DNA of 64,000 nucleotides. Source: Streptomyces sp. ITFR-21 (GTDB taxonomy: Bacteria > Actinomycetota > Actinomycetes > Streptomycetales > Streptomycetaceae). Position numbers and translations under genes: made by a program. This document shows, one piece after another, positions 1-7,552 of this stretch (positions are counted from its first letter, which is position 1; every line of letters begins with the position of its first letter). The notes beneath the pieces are model-generated. The model was not told the origin of the DNA. It saw only the letters and a list, made by a program, of their open reading frames with translations, and did no database searches. Where the stretch lies: contig NZ_CP134605.1 of assembly GCF_031844685.1 (NCBI RefSeq), positions 372,001 through 436,000 of the forward strand, in the 5' to 3' direction.

Positions 1-291
1 GAGCGCCGCGGCACCGGTGAGCAGGCCGCTGTCGGGGTCGTAGCGGGCCAGTCCCAGGCCGGTACCGCCGCCGTCGCCGGTGTAGGTGCCGATGTGCAGC
101 AGGCGCGGGCCGCCGGGCGCGGCGGGTGCGGCGGCGCGGCGGCCGGCCGGGGCCGGGATCGCTGCCTGACCGGTGCCGGCGGTGATCAGCGCGGCCACCG
201 TACCGGCACCGGCCGCGGCCAGCAGGCGGCGGCGGCCGAGGACCGCGGGGACCTGCCGTTCTGCGGGTTCGGCCGCTTCGCCGTCGTCCAT
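1..291 (-). CDS. Lactonase-family beta-propeller protein, N-terminal part
   Basis: Only the first 97 codons lie in the window; the gene runs off the left edge. The start is an ATG at 291 preceded by GGAGGCGG. Residues ~20-22 are RRR followed by a hydrophobic Ala-rich stretch, which looks like a Tat-type signal. The mature part begins LLHIGTYT and continues with GLGLARYDPDSGLLTG, the first-blade pattern of seven-bladed lactonases (6-phosphogluconolactonase/YbhE type). Export through Tat and lactone hydrolysis are inferred from the family. No catalytic residue is visible in this fragment. Confidence 0.7.
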   Translation of the reverse strand, partial: MDDGEAAEPAERQVPAVLGRRRLLAAAGAGTVAALITAGTGQAAIPAPAGRRAAAPAAPGGPRLLHIGTYTGDGGGTGLGLARYDPDSGLLTGAAAL

Positions 292-560
292 GCTGCCGCC
301 TCCAGGCCGTGCGGTACGCGGTTTCACGGTCTCCAACCTGGACCTGACCGGGGTACGCCCGCAAGACGGCCCCCGGGGGGCGGGCTCGCGAGCCGCAGTC
401 CGGCAGTACCCCTCAGCGGCGGGGCGGCGGGGACCGGGCCGCCGCAGCGTAGAGGGCATGACCGAGGAACGCGCCACGCCCGGCGGCCAGGGCGGGCTGG
501 GGGACTTCCTGCGCACCCGCCGGGCCCCACCTGTTCGCAGTCGCCAGGCCCGGCCCCCAA

Positions 561-1421
561 TCAGAGGGAACGGACCGGCCAGCGGCCGGCGTAGCCGCGG
601 TAGGCGGGTCTGCCGTTGAGGAGCCGCTGGACGCAGAAGCCCAGCGCGAGGGTGAGCGCGCCGCCCGCCGCGTCGGCGACGAAGTGGTTGCCGGTGCAGA
701 GGATGACGACGAAGGTGGCCAGCGGGTAGAGCGCGCCCAGCACCCGCACCCAGGTGTGCTTGGCCAGGAACGCCACGGTCAGCCCGCTCCATGCGGCCCA
801 GACGATGTGCACCGACGGCATGGCCGCGTAGAGGTTGGACACCGTGGAGACGTGGCCCGAGCCCCATGAGCCCCAGGTGTGGTGGGTGACGACGGTGTCG
901 ATGAAGCCTTCGGCGGGCAGGAAGCGGGGCGGGGCCAGCGCGAAGAAGGCGAAGCCGAACAGCGCCAGCAGGGTCGCGCTGAACAGGGCGGTGCGTCCGG
1001 CCCGGTAGCGCTCGGGCCGGAAGGCGTAGAGCCAGACCAGCACAACCGGCGTCACGATGAAGTGCAGCGTGGCGTAGTAGTAGTTCATGCCGACGATCAG
1101 CCACGACACCTTGTCGACGGCGTGGTTGAGGGTCAGTTCGATGTCGACGTGCAGCAGCCGCTCGGCGTGCCAGATCTCCCGGGCCCGGTGCAGGGCCGCC
1201 GTGCGGTGGGACGGCACGTAGCGGCGGGTCCTGCTGTACGCCAGGTACAGCCCCACGGTGAAGGCCAGTTCCACCAGCAGGTGCGGACGGCCGCTGCGGC
1301 GCATGCGGTCCGGCAGCAGGGGTCCCGGCCTCCATCGGCGTCCCGGCTGCGCGGAACCCTCCGCGACGGTCTCCACCGGGCGCGTCGCGGTCACAAGCGC
1401 TCCCCTCCTCGCACGGCTCAT
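561..1421 (-). CDS. PAP2-family membrane phosphatase
   Basis: 286 residues with several hydrophobic segments (about 48-62, 105-132, 147-163, 200-220, 228-243). The signature is of the inositol-phosphotransferase-like PAP2 branch: APPRFLP at ~163-169, MPSVH at 201-205 and GNHFVAD at 244-250, which supply the catalytic histidines and an aspartate. Members dephosphorylate or transfer lipid phosphates at the membrane; the substrate here is unknown. It stands alone on the minus strand, with 269 bp of unremarkable sequence before the lactonase start and 257 bp before the next gene. Confidence 0.8.
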   Translation of the reverse strand: MSRARRGALVTATRPVETVAEGSAQPGRRWRPGPLLPDRMRRSGRPHLLVELAFTVGLYLAYSRTRRYVPSHRTAALHRAREIWHAERLLHVDIELTLNHAVDKVSWLIVGMNYYYATLHFIVTPVVLVWLYAFRPERYRAGRTALFSATLLALFGFAFFALAPPRFLPAEGFIDTVVTHHTWGSWGSGHVSTVSNLYAAMPSVHIVWAAWSGLTVAFLAKHTWVRVLGALYPLATFVVILCTGNHFVADAAGGALTLALGFCVQRLLNGRPAYRGYAGRWPVRSL

Positions 1422-1678
1422 GGCTCACGGCTCGCCGACACCGGGCGGGCGCCGCACGCGTGGCACGATGCGCTCCTCCGGCCGGCGTCCCGACGACCCG
1501 CAAGACAATACATCGGACCCCGAAGCTTTCCGTCAGTGCCCTGTTCACCTTTGTCTGATCCGGCCGACCGGCGGGCGGCCGCCGTACCGCACCGGTCGGC
1601 GGCATACGGCGGTGAGCACGGGGGCGGCCCGCCGAAATCGGGGTGCGCCGGTTGGGCGCGACCCGTTACCCTCCCCAG

Positions 1679-2179
1679 GTGACCTGGCTGCCCGGCGACT
1701 TCGCCCATCCACTCCGCGTGCGGCTGCCCGGCACCGGCCACTACCTGCGGCCGATCGCCGGCAGTGACGTGGCCCTGGACTACCCGGCGGTGATGGGCTC
1801 GCGGGAACGGCTGTGGGCCGTCTACGGCGAGGCGTGGGGCTGGCCGCCGGCCGGGATGACGTACGAGCAGGACCTGGCGGACCTCGAACGCCACGCGGCG
1901 GAGACCGCGGCCCACGCGTCCTTCAACTACGCGCTGTTCGACGAGCCGGGCACGGCGCTGCTGGGCTGTGTCTACATCGATCCGCCGGAGAAGGCCGGCG
2001 CCGACGCCGAGATCTCCTGGTGGCTGGTGGACGAGATGGCGGTGACCGGGCTGCAGGAGACGCTGGACGCGTTCGTGCCGCGCTGGATCGCCGAGGCGTG
2101 GCCCTTCCGGCGGCCCCGTTACGTGGGCCGGGACCTGTCCTGGCAGGAGTGGCTGGCGCTGCCCGACCTGGGCGGCTGA
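1679..2179 (+). CDS. GNAT-like N-acetyltransferase-family protein
   Basis: The open frame begins at an ATG at 1643, but the GTG at 1679 gives a start MTWLPGDFAHPLR that fits the protein better; no strong Shine-Dalgarno decides it. About 166 residues. The segments SFNYALFDE, ALLGCVYIDPPEK and AEISWWLVDE resemble a GNAT-related family common in streptomycetes, where these strands form the acetyl-CoA fold. The usual RxxGxG/A acetyl-CoA loop is not obvious, so the catalytic role is uncertain. It converges with the next gene. Confidence 0.65.
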   Translation: MTWLPGDFAHPLRVRLPGTGHYLRPIAGSDVALDYPAVMGSRERLWAVYGEAWGWPPAGMTYEQDLADLERHAAETAAHASFNYALFDEPGTALLGCVYIDPPEKAGADAEISWWLVDEMAVTGLQETLDAFVPRWIAEAWPFRRPRYVGRDLSWQEWLALPDLGG

Positions 2180-2203
2180 GGAACCGGCACGTTTCACGGG
2201 GCG

Positions 2204-2686
2204 TCAGCCCGGCAGCAGCGCGCAGGCCGCCCAGGCCAGTGCCGCCGCGACCGCGTCCTCGGCGAGGGCGGCCGGCCAGTCCGGCAGGCCGCGGTCCGCC
2301 ACCGCCCGGCGCCAGCGGGCCCCGGCGTGCGCGCCGCCGAAGGCCGCCGCGGCGCCGATGGCGGCAGCGGCGGGCAGCGGGATCGCGGTGCGGCGCCCTC
2401 GTCCCGCCCGGTCGGCCAGCGCGGTGGCGGCGAAGGCGCCGAGCACGATCCGGGGCAGGAGACCGGCCGGGCCGAGCCGGCTGGGCGTGTTCGGGAGCTT
2501 GTCGCCGACGAGTTCACCCGCGGCGGCGGTCGCCGCCACGGCGCCGGCCCGGCGGCCGGCCAGCAGTGCGCCGGGGCGGGCTGCCGCGCGGTGCCGGTCG
2601 GTGGTCAGCGCGACGGCGGCCACGCCGAGTTGGCTGCGCAACCCGGACACCACGCCGATCAGGCCGGTCCCCATCAGCGCGTTCAC
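2204..2686 (-). CDS. Small membrane protein, DUF4126-like
   Basis: The frame is open from 2896, but the first ~70 residues are low-complexity Arg/Pro/Gly. I place the start at the GTG at 2686, with an ATG at 2674 as alternative. The resulting ~160-residue protein has several Ala/Leu-rich segments and the stretches SGLRSQLGVAAVAL and GELVGDKLPNTPSRLGP, which resemble DUF4126-type integral membrane proteins (conserved G-R near the first helix, then DKxP). Function is unknown for that family. Confidence 0.5.
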   Translation of the reverse strand: MNALMGTGLIGVVSGLRSQLGVAAVALTTDRHRAAARPGALLAGRRAGAVAATAAAGELVGDKLPNTPSRLGPAGLLPRIVLGAFAATALADRAGRGRRTAIPLPAAAAIGAAAAFGGAHAGARWRRAVADRGLPDWPAALAEDAVAAALAWAACALLPG

Positions 2687-2909
2687 CGCTGCCCGGCTTT
2701 TGCCGTGCCCGCCGCGCTGCCGGCCGGCGGCCGGGACTTCCGAGATCCGCACATGACGTGCTGATTCCCGCGGCTCCACCGGGGTAACGGCAGGCAACCG
2801 CAAAGCACCCGGTCGGCCCCGCGCCAGCCACCCGGCGCGGCGGCGGCCGACGACGACGCCCCCGGACCAGGAGCGTCCGGGGGGCGTCGGGGTCACGCCG
2901 GTGGTGGCG

Positions 2910-3890
2910 TCAGTTGCCCGCGGCGCGGTTGCGGCGCCGGGTGAAGTAGACGGCCGCGCCGCCGATCACCAGGAGGGCCACACCGCCGCCGGCGAAGGCC
3001 ACGGTCTGCGAACCGTTGCCGCCGGTCTCGGCGAGGTTGCCGCTCGGGGTGGTGGAGACCGGCTGGACGACCGGCGTACCGGTCGGCGGCGTGGTGCCGC
3101 CCGAGCCGGCCGCCGGCGTGGTGGCCGAGGGCGACGGGGAGGCGGTGTCCGACACGCTCGGCGTCGGGGTGCCGCTGTCGCTCGGCGAGGCGCTGGGCGA
3201 CGGGGAGGAGCTGTCGGACTCGGTCGGCGTCGGCGACGTGGAGTCACTCGGCGTCGGCGTCGGGGTGTCCGACTCGCTCGGGGTCGGCGTCGGCGTGTCC
3301 GAGTCGCTCGGCGTCGGCGTCGGCGTCGGCGAGGTGGGCGGCGGCGTGGTCGGCGTGTCGCACGGGGCGCCGCCGTTCCACGCGGTGATCAGGTTGGTCG
3401 GCGTGTACGAGTCCGGGTAGTGCGGCAGCGCGCCGTTGCCCTCGGTCCCGTCGTACTTGGTGCCGTTGTTGTACAGGTCCACCTGGCCGAAGCAGGTCGG
3501 CGCGAAGGCACTGACGTCCAGCGTGGCCTGGCTGTTCTTCTTGTCCAGGGTCGCGGTGTCCCAGCCGAGGAACGTCTGGGTTCCCGAGTGGGCCCAGTCG
3601 GGGCCCTCCGCGCTGTAGGAGGCCAGCGAGACGTGGTACTCGCAGCCTTTCCCGGCCCCGCGGTCGAGCTTGACGATGATCGTCGTCGGGGCGGTGTCGC
3701 CGTTGATCCGGCCGTCGGTCGTCCAGTGCTGCCCGCCGTCGACGGAGTACTTGACGCCGAGGGGGCCGCACTGGTGCGACTGCGAGTGATCCGATGCCTG
3801 AGCGGCACCGATGCCGGCCACCGAGAGGACGGCGGTCATGGCTGCCGTGCCGGCAACGGCTGTAGCCCGCCTGGTTATTGAACCTTGCAC
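2910..3890 (-). CDS. LAETG sortase-anchored surface protein
   Basis: The start is a GTG at 3890 with AGGGAG upstream; the longer frame to 4100 lacks a ribosome site. Residues ~1-31 are a Sec signal peptide (TRRATAVAG, then a hydrophobic stretch ending AQA). The mature part has an unassigned globular domain to ~170 with two Cys (CGPLG, GCEYH), then CFGQ and PCDTP. A long Pro/Thr/Ser stalk with DSDTPTPTPS-like repeats spans roughly 190-280. The C-terminus is LAETGG, a hydrophobic helix and RRRNR, a class E-type sorting signal. No sortase lies in this window, so anchoring would need a sortase encoded elsewhere. Confidence 0.85.
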   Translation of the reverse strand: MQGSITRRATAVAGTAAMTAVLSVAGIGAAQASDHSQSHQCGPLGVKYSVDGGQHWTTDGRINGDTAPTTIIVKLDRGAGKGCEYHVSLASYSAEGPDWAHSGTQTFLGWDTATLDKKNSQATLDVSAFAPTCFGQVDLYNNGTKYDGTEGNGALPHYPDSYTPTNLITAWNGGAPCDTPTTPPPTSPTPTPTPSDSDTPTPTPSESDTPTPTPSDSTSPTPTESDSSSPSPSASPSDSGTPTPSVSDTASPSPSATTPAAGSGGTTPPTGTPVVQPVSTTPSGNLAETGGNGSQTVAFAGGGVALLVIGGAAVYFTRRRNRAAGN

Positions 3891-4200
3891 TGAATGTCGC
3901 TCCCTGATCCCTGGGCGGTCGGCCGGAGCAGCCGGAGCGGTTGAGGACGCAAAGGGAATGCGAGGGCTCAGGCCCCGTGGCCTGCGAGTGCCTCGCCGCC
4001 GAAGTGGAAGATCCGTGGCCTGGTGGCCGGTCGTTGAGTATGCCGGGTGGCCGGTCCCGCTGTACAGCGCGAGGGCGACAGATGACCAAAATTTGGCCAA
4101 CCAGTATGACTAAGACGCCGTCCGGGTGATTCAGGTGGTTCAGGGGGCCATTCAGAGCAATGCCTGGAATAGGCGGCTTCCCGAGGGAAGTTGCCCGGAC
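3891..4200. promoter_or_regulatory. Divergent intergenic region
   Basis: This 310-bp region separates the surface-protein gene (minus) from the LLM oxidoreductase (plus), so it must carry both promoters. It is more AT-rich than its surroundings near 4080-4115 and contains CCAAAATTTGG (4086-4096), a short palindrome, and three TTCAG words at 4130, 4139 and 4151. I cannot assign a sigma-factor class. Confidence 0.4.
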
Positions 4201-5073
4201 ATGAACCATGAAACACAGCAGCGGTTCGGCCGGATCGGCATCTGGTCAAGCGCGCTGAGCAAGGACGACGCGGCGGTCAGCGGCGAGAACCGGGACGCCG
4301 CCGCGGAACTGGAAGAACTCGGCTACGGCACGATCTGGCTGGGCGGTTCGCCGCTGGTCGACCGGGCGGCGCCGATCCTCGAAGCCACCCGGCGGATCAC
4401 CGTGGCCACCGGGATCACCAGCATCTGGCAGCAGTCGGCCGCCGAGGCCGCCGCCGGGATCGCCGCACTCGACGAGCGGCTCCGCGACCGGTTCGTGTTG
4501 GGGGTCGGCGCCAGCCACGAGTCGCTCAGCCCCGGATACGCCCGCCCGTACTCGGCCATGGTGTCGTACCTGGACGAGCTCGACCGGGCACCGGTGCCGG
4601 TGCCGGCCGGCCAGCGGGTGCTGGCGGCGCTCGGCCCCAGGATGCTGGAGCTGGCGGCGCGACGCGCGATCGGCGCGCATCCGTATCTGGTCACGGTGGA
4701 GCATGTCGCGCAGGCGCGGCAGGAACTGGGCCCGGACGCGTTCCTGGCCCCGGAGCTCGGTGTCGTGCTCGACCCGGACCCGGCCCGGGGCCGGCAGGTC
4801 GCGCGGCAGGCCATCGCCTATTACCTGCCGCTGCCCAACTACACCGAGAACTGGCTGCGACGCGGCTTCGTCGAGGCAGACCTCGCCGACGGCGGCAGCG
4901 ACCACCTGCTCGACGAGCTGTACGCGGTGGGTGACGAGGACGCGATCCGCGCCCGGGTGGAGGACTTTTTCGCGGCGGGCGCCGACCATGTGGCCCTGCA
5001 GGTGCTCACCGCGGACGACGGCCTGCCGCATGCCGAGTGGCGGAAGCTGGCCAGCGCTCTCCAACTCACCTGA
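4201..5073 (+). CDS. F420-dependent LLM-class oxidoreductase
   Basis: The start is the ATG at 4201 (MNHETQQRFGRIG) with GAGGGAAG 13 bases upstream; the frame extends back to 4126 without another good site. 290 residues form a bacterial-luciferase-like TIM barrel: RIGIWSSAL strand, ELEELGYGTIWLG, ITVATGI, RFVLGVGASHE, then GARPYLV-type strand AHPYLV. The short, TIGR03620-like architecture implies coenzyme F420 rather than FMN. The substrate cannot be read from sequence. Single gene; no partner in the same transcription unit. Confidence 0.8.
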   Translation: MNHETQQRFGRIGIWSSALSKDDAAVSGENRDAAAELEELGYGTIWLGGSPLVDRAAPILEATRRITVATGITSIWQQSAAEAAAGIAALDERLRDRFVLGVGASHESLSPGYARPYSAMVSYLDELDRAPVPVPAGQRVLAALGPRMLELAARRAIGAHPYLVTVEHVAQARQELGPDAFLAPELGVVLDPDPARGRQVARQAIAYYLPLPNYTENWLRRGFVEADLADGGSDHLLDELYAVGDEDAIRARVEDFFAAGADHVALQVLTADDGLPHAEWRKLASALQLT

Positions 5074-5239
5074 CGACCCGGCGGACACCCCCGCCGTCCC
5101 GGTCCCCCGGCGCGCTCCGCCGGAGGACCGGGACGGCCCGACGCGTACGGGGCTCCGACGCGTACGGGGGGGGCGGGTCGGTACGGGGGTGGCGTACGGT
5201 GCCGGCCCGCGGATCCCGTGGTGGGCTCGGGTGCCGGCG

Positions 5240-5302
5240 CCGCGCGGTGCGCGGTGCGCGGCGCGCGGTGCGCGGCGCGCGGTGCGCGGTGCGCGGTGCG
5301 CA
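5240..5302. repeat. Tandem GCGCGGT short repeats in a gene-free stretch
   Basis: Between 5074 and 5393 no gene is evident. The centre consists of about eight head-to-tail copies of 7-8 base units of the type GCGCGGT/GCGCGGC. Upstream lie G-rich runs (CGTACGGGG words at 5150-5190). The array sits ~90 bp before the PRC-barrel start, so it could lie in its leader. It is also a likely spot for slipped-strand length change. Confidence 0.7.
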
Positions 5303-5393
5303 GACGCCCGGACAGGGCGCGGGCGCCGGAGGGGAGTGCGGGCGGCCGGGCCGGGTAGGCGCCGGGCCCGACCCTCGTGAAGGAGCCGTCCCC

Positions 5394-5912
5394 ATGGCCG
5401 TAGAACTCTTCCAGGACCCGGACGCCCTCAAGCACCTGACCGCGTACGACCGCGACGACCGGCTGATCGGCGATGTCGCGCAGGTGTACGTGGACGACGC
5501 CAGCCGCCATCCGGACTGGGTGACGGTGGAGACGGACCCGTACGGCACCGAGCACACCTTCGTCCCCCTCGCGGGCGCCGTGTACGAGCCGGACGGGATC
5601 CTCCGGCTGGCGTACTCGCTGGAGACGGTCACGGCCGCGCCCCGGATCAACGCCGATCAGCACCTCGACCTCGACCAGGACCAGGAGCTGTACGCGCACT
5701 ACGGGCTCACCCCGCCGCAGGGCGAGGCGTCCGGGGCCCCCGGCGTCGGCGACGACCGTCCGCAGGTCCCGCTGACCGGGGCGGAGAGCGAGGTCGCCGA
5801 GGTGGCCGAACTGTCCGACGGACCCCCCGCCGAGCGGCCGCACCTCCACAAGTTCGTCCCCGCCGGCAGCCACCAGGCACCCGAGCCGGTCGCCGAGGAC
5901 AAGCACCGCTGA
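5394..5912 (+). CDS. PRC-barrel domain protein
   Basis: The start ATG at 5394 has GAAGGAG upstream. 172 residues. The N-terminal half (about 8-90: LTAYDRDDRLIGDVAQVYVDD, then DWVTVETDPYG, FVPLAGA, LRLAYS) is a PRC-barrel, a small beta-barrel found in ribosome maturation and in many actinobacterial stress proteins. The C-terminal half is acidic, Pro/Gly-rich and probably disordered. Ligand or partner is unknown. Single-gene unit. Confidence 0.8.
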   Translation: MAVELFQDPDALKHLTAYDRDDRLIGDVAQVYVDDASRHPDWVTVETDPYGTEHTFVPLAGAVYEPDGILRLAYSLETVTAAPRINADQHLDLDQDQELYAHYGLTPPQGEASGAPGVGDDRPQVPLTGAESEVAEVAELSDGPPAERPHLHKFVPAGSHQAPEPVAEDKHR

Positions 5913-5977
5913 CGGGTTCCGCCCGGACCCGGACCGCACAGCGCCGCACCGGCCGACCGGGCCGCGCAGGATCAGGG

Positions 5978-6108
5978 CCTGTCGGGTGGATCTCCGCGGC
6001 GTCGCGGGCCCCGGCCCGCACGCCTGCCGCGTTCCCGCCGGTCGGCGACACACCACGCCGCCCCCTCCCCGGCCTCGCGGCGTACGCACCGGCCCCCGCT
6101 CCGCCACC
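5978..6108 (-). repeat. Dispersed ~130-bp repeat, copy A (inverted)
   Basis: Read on the minus strand, this segment starts GGTGGCGGAGCGGGG and ends ATCCACCCGACAGG. It matches 13941-14074 on the plus strand over its full length, most strongly in the last ~75 bases, with small indels. It sits in the otherwise gene-free interval 5913-6289. The two copies face opposite ways around the 8-kb segment between them. No ORF or RNA family is recognised in it. Confidence 0.75.
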
Positions 6109-6289
6109 CGCGGAGATCCGCACGGCAGGCGGACGGCGGACCCGCCCGGTCCGCGCCGCGCTGGCCGGGTCCGTCATGCCGACGCCCCCGCGCCCGGCCC
6201 GGTCCCGACCCGGCCGCGGTCCGCCGTCCGCCTCCTGTGCTCGGCCCGGCGGCGGGCGGGCGGGTCCGGGCGGTGAGAGGTTGGCGGGT

Positions 6290-6718
6290 ATGCAGAACCG
6301 GTCGTCCTCCGCCACCGCGACGCTGCTGCTGACGCTGGCCACGGGCGCTCTGGACGCCATCGGGTTCCTCGCGCTCGGTGGTGTGTTCTGCAGTGTCATG
6401 ACGGCCGATCGGGGACCGATCGGGCTCGCCGCGGGCAGCGGAGCGGGCGGGCTGGCAGGCAGCGCGCTGGTGGCGGTCGGCGGGTTCGCGGCCGGGACGG
6501 CGCTCGGCAGCCGGATCGCGACCGCCACGGGAGGCGCGAGGCGGGTGCTGCTGGTGGAACCGGTGGTGCTGTGCGATGTCACGGCCGGCTGGGCGGCGCA
6601 GGGCGGCACGCCGGAGGGCGGCGGCCGGCTGGCGCTGCTGGCGGCGGCGGCACTGGCGATGGGGTGCCGGAGCGGCACCGTCCGGGCGGCCGGCCGGAGC
6701 GGGATGCCGACCACGTAG
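6290..6718 (+). pseudogene. Truncated DUF1275 (YoaK-like) membrane protein
   Basis: The reading begins with the ATG at 6290 and gives 142 residues. The segments LLTLATGALDAIGFLALGG and GVFCSVMTADRG, then an Ala-rich helix set ending ALAMGCRSGTVRAAG, match the first five or so helices of DUF1275 proteins. Family members continue for ~70 residues after the equivalent of SGMPTT, through a TTxxTGTLT segment. Here a TAG follows at once, and the downstream sequence belongs to an unrelated gene. I read it as a 3'-truncated remnant; a functional short version cannot be excluded. Confidence 0.65.
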
Positions 6719-6727
6719 GGGTCGTCG

Positions 6728-7552
6728 ATGACGGTCGCCGAGACCGGCTGGGACTACGCGGGGACGGTCGGCTGGATGCACCGGTACCGCGCCGAGCACG
6801 ACGGCAGGGACACCCTGCGCCGGGCCTCGGTACGGGACACCGAGGTGCTGGACGGCGACACCTACGGGCCGCTCAAGGCCGCCTGCGAGGACGACGTGAC
6901 GGCCCGCTACGGCACGCGGGCGACGATCGTACGGCCGGGAAAGGTCGCCGGGCCGTACGACCCGACGGACACCTTCACCTACTGGGTACGGCAGGCCGCC
7001 CGCGGCGGCCGGGTGGCACTGCCCGGCGACCCCGGGCAGCCGGTCCAGGTCGTCGACTCGCACGATCTGGCCCGGCTGGTGGTGCAGCTGCTCACCGACG
7101 ACCGGCCGGGGGCGTTCCACGCGGTCGGGCCCGCGGAACCGGTCACCCTCGGCGGACTGATCGGGACCTGCGCCCAGGGCGCGGGCACCAAGGTCGAGCT
7201 GGTCCGGATCTCCGAGGAGGGGGTCCCGCCGATGTTCCCGCTGATACGCCCCGACGGGACGTCCCAGCAGCGCAGCGCGGCCCGCGCGCGGGCGGCGGGC
7301 ATGCCCGCGACACCGCTGGCGGTGACCGCGGCCGAAGTGCTGGCCTGGGACCGCGCCCGCGGTCTGCCGCCCCTGACGAGCGGCTTCAACCCCGCAGGAG
7401 GAACTGGCGGCGCTCACCCGGCACGACGAGACCCGCTGCGGCACCCGGCGCGGCGCCCCGGGGTGCCGCGCGACGGGGGCGCCCGCCGAGCCGCCCCGGA
7501 GCCGTGCGATGCTGGGCGTGCTCCGATCCTGGCAGGGGACACGACAGCGTGA
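6728..7552 (+). pseudogene. NAD-dependent epimerase/reductase lacking its Rossmann N-terminus
   Basis: The translated frame contains the middle and C-terminal part of an SDR-type epimerase: YGPLKAACED (the Tyr-x3-Lys pair), ATIVRPGKVAGPYDPTD, VQVVDSHDLARLVV and GAFHAVGP. The first ~120-130 residues of the family, including the GxxGxxG nucleotide loop, are absent. Near 7390 the homology moves to another frame, where TPQEELAALTRHDE reads like the natural C-terminus, so a frameshift is likely as well. The formal stop at 7550-7552 overlaps the FUSC start. Both lesions argue for a decayed gene joined to the DUF1275 remnant. Confidence 0.7.

Noticed and set aside
4126..4200. N-terminal extension of the LLM oxidoreductase
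   Set aside because: The 25 extra residues do not look like part of the barrel, and the ATG at 4201 has a better ribosome site.
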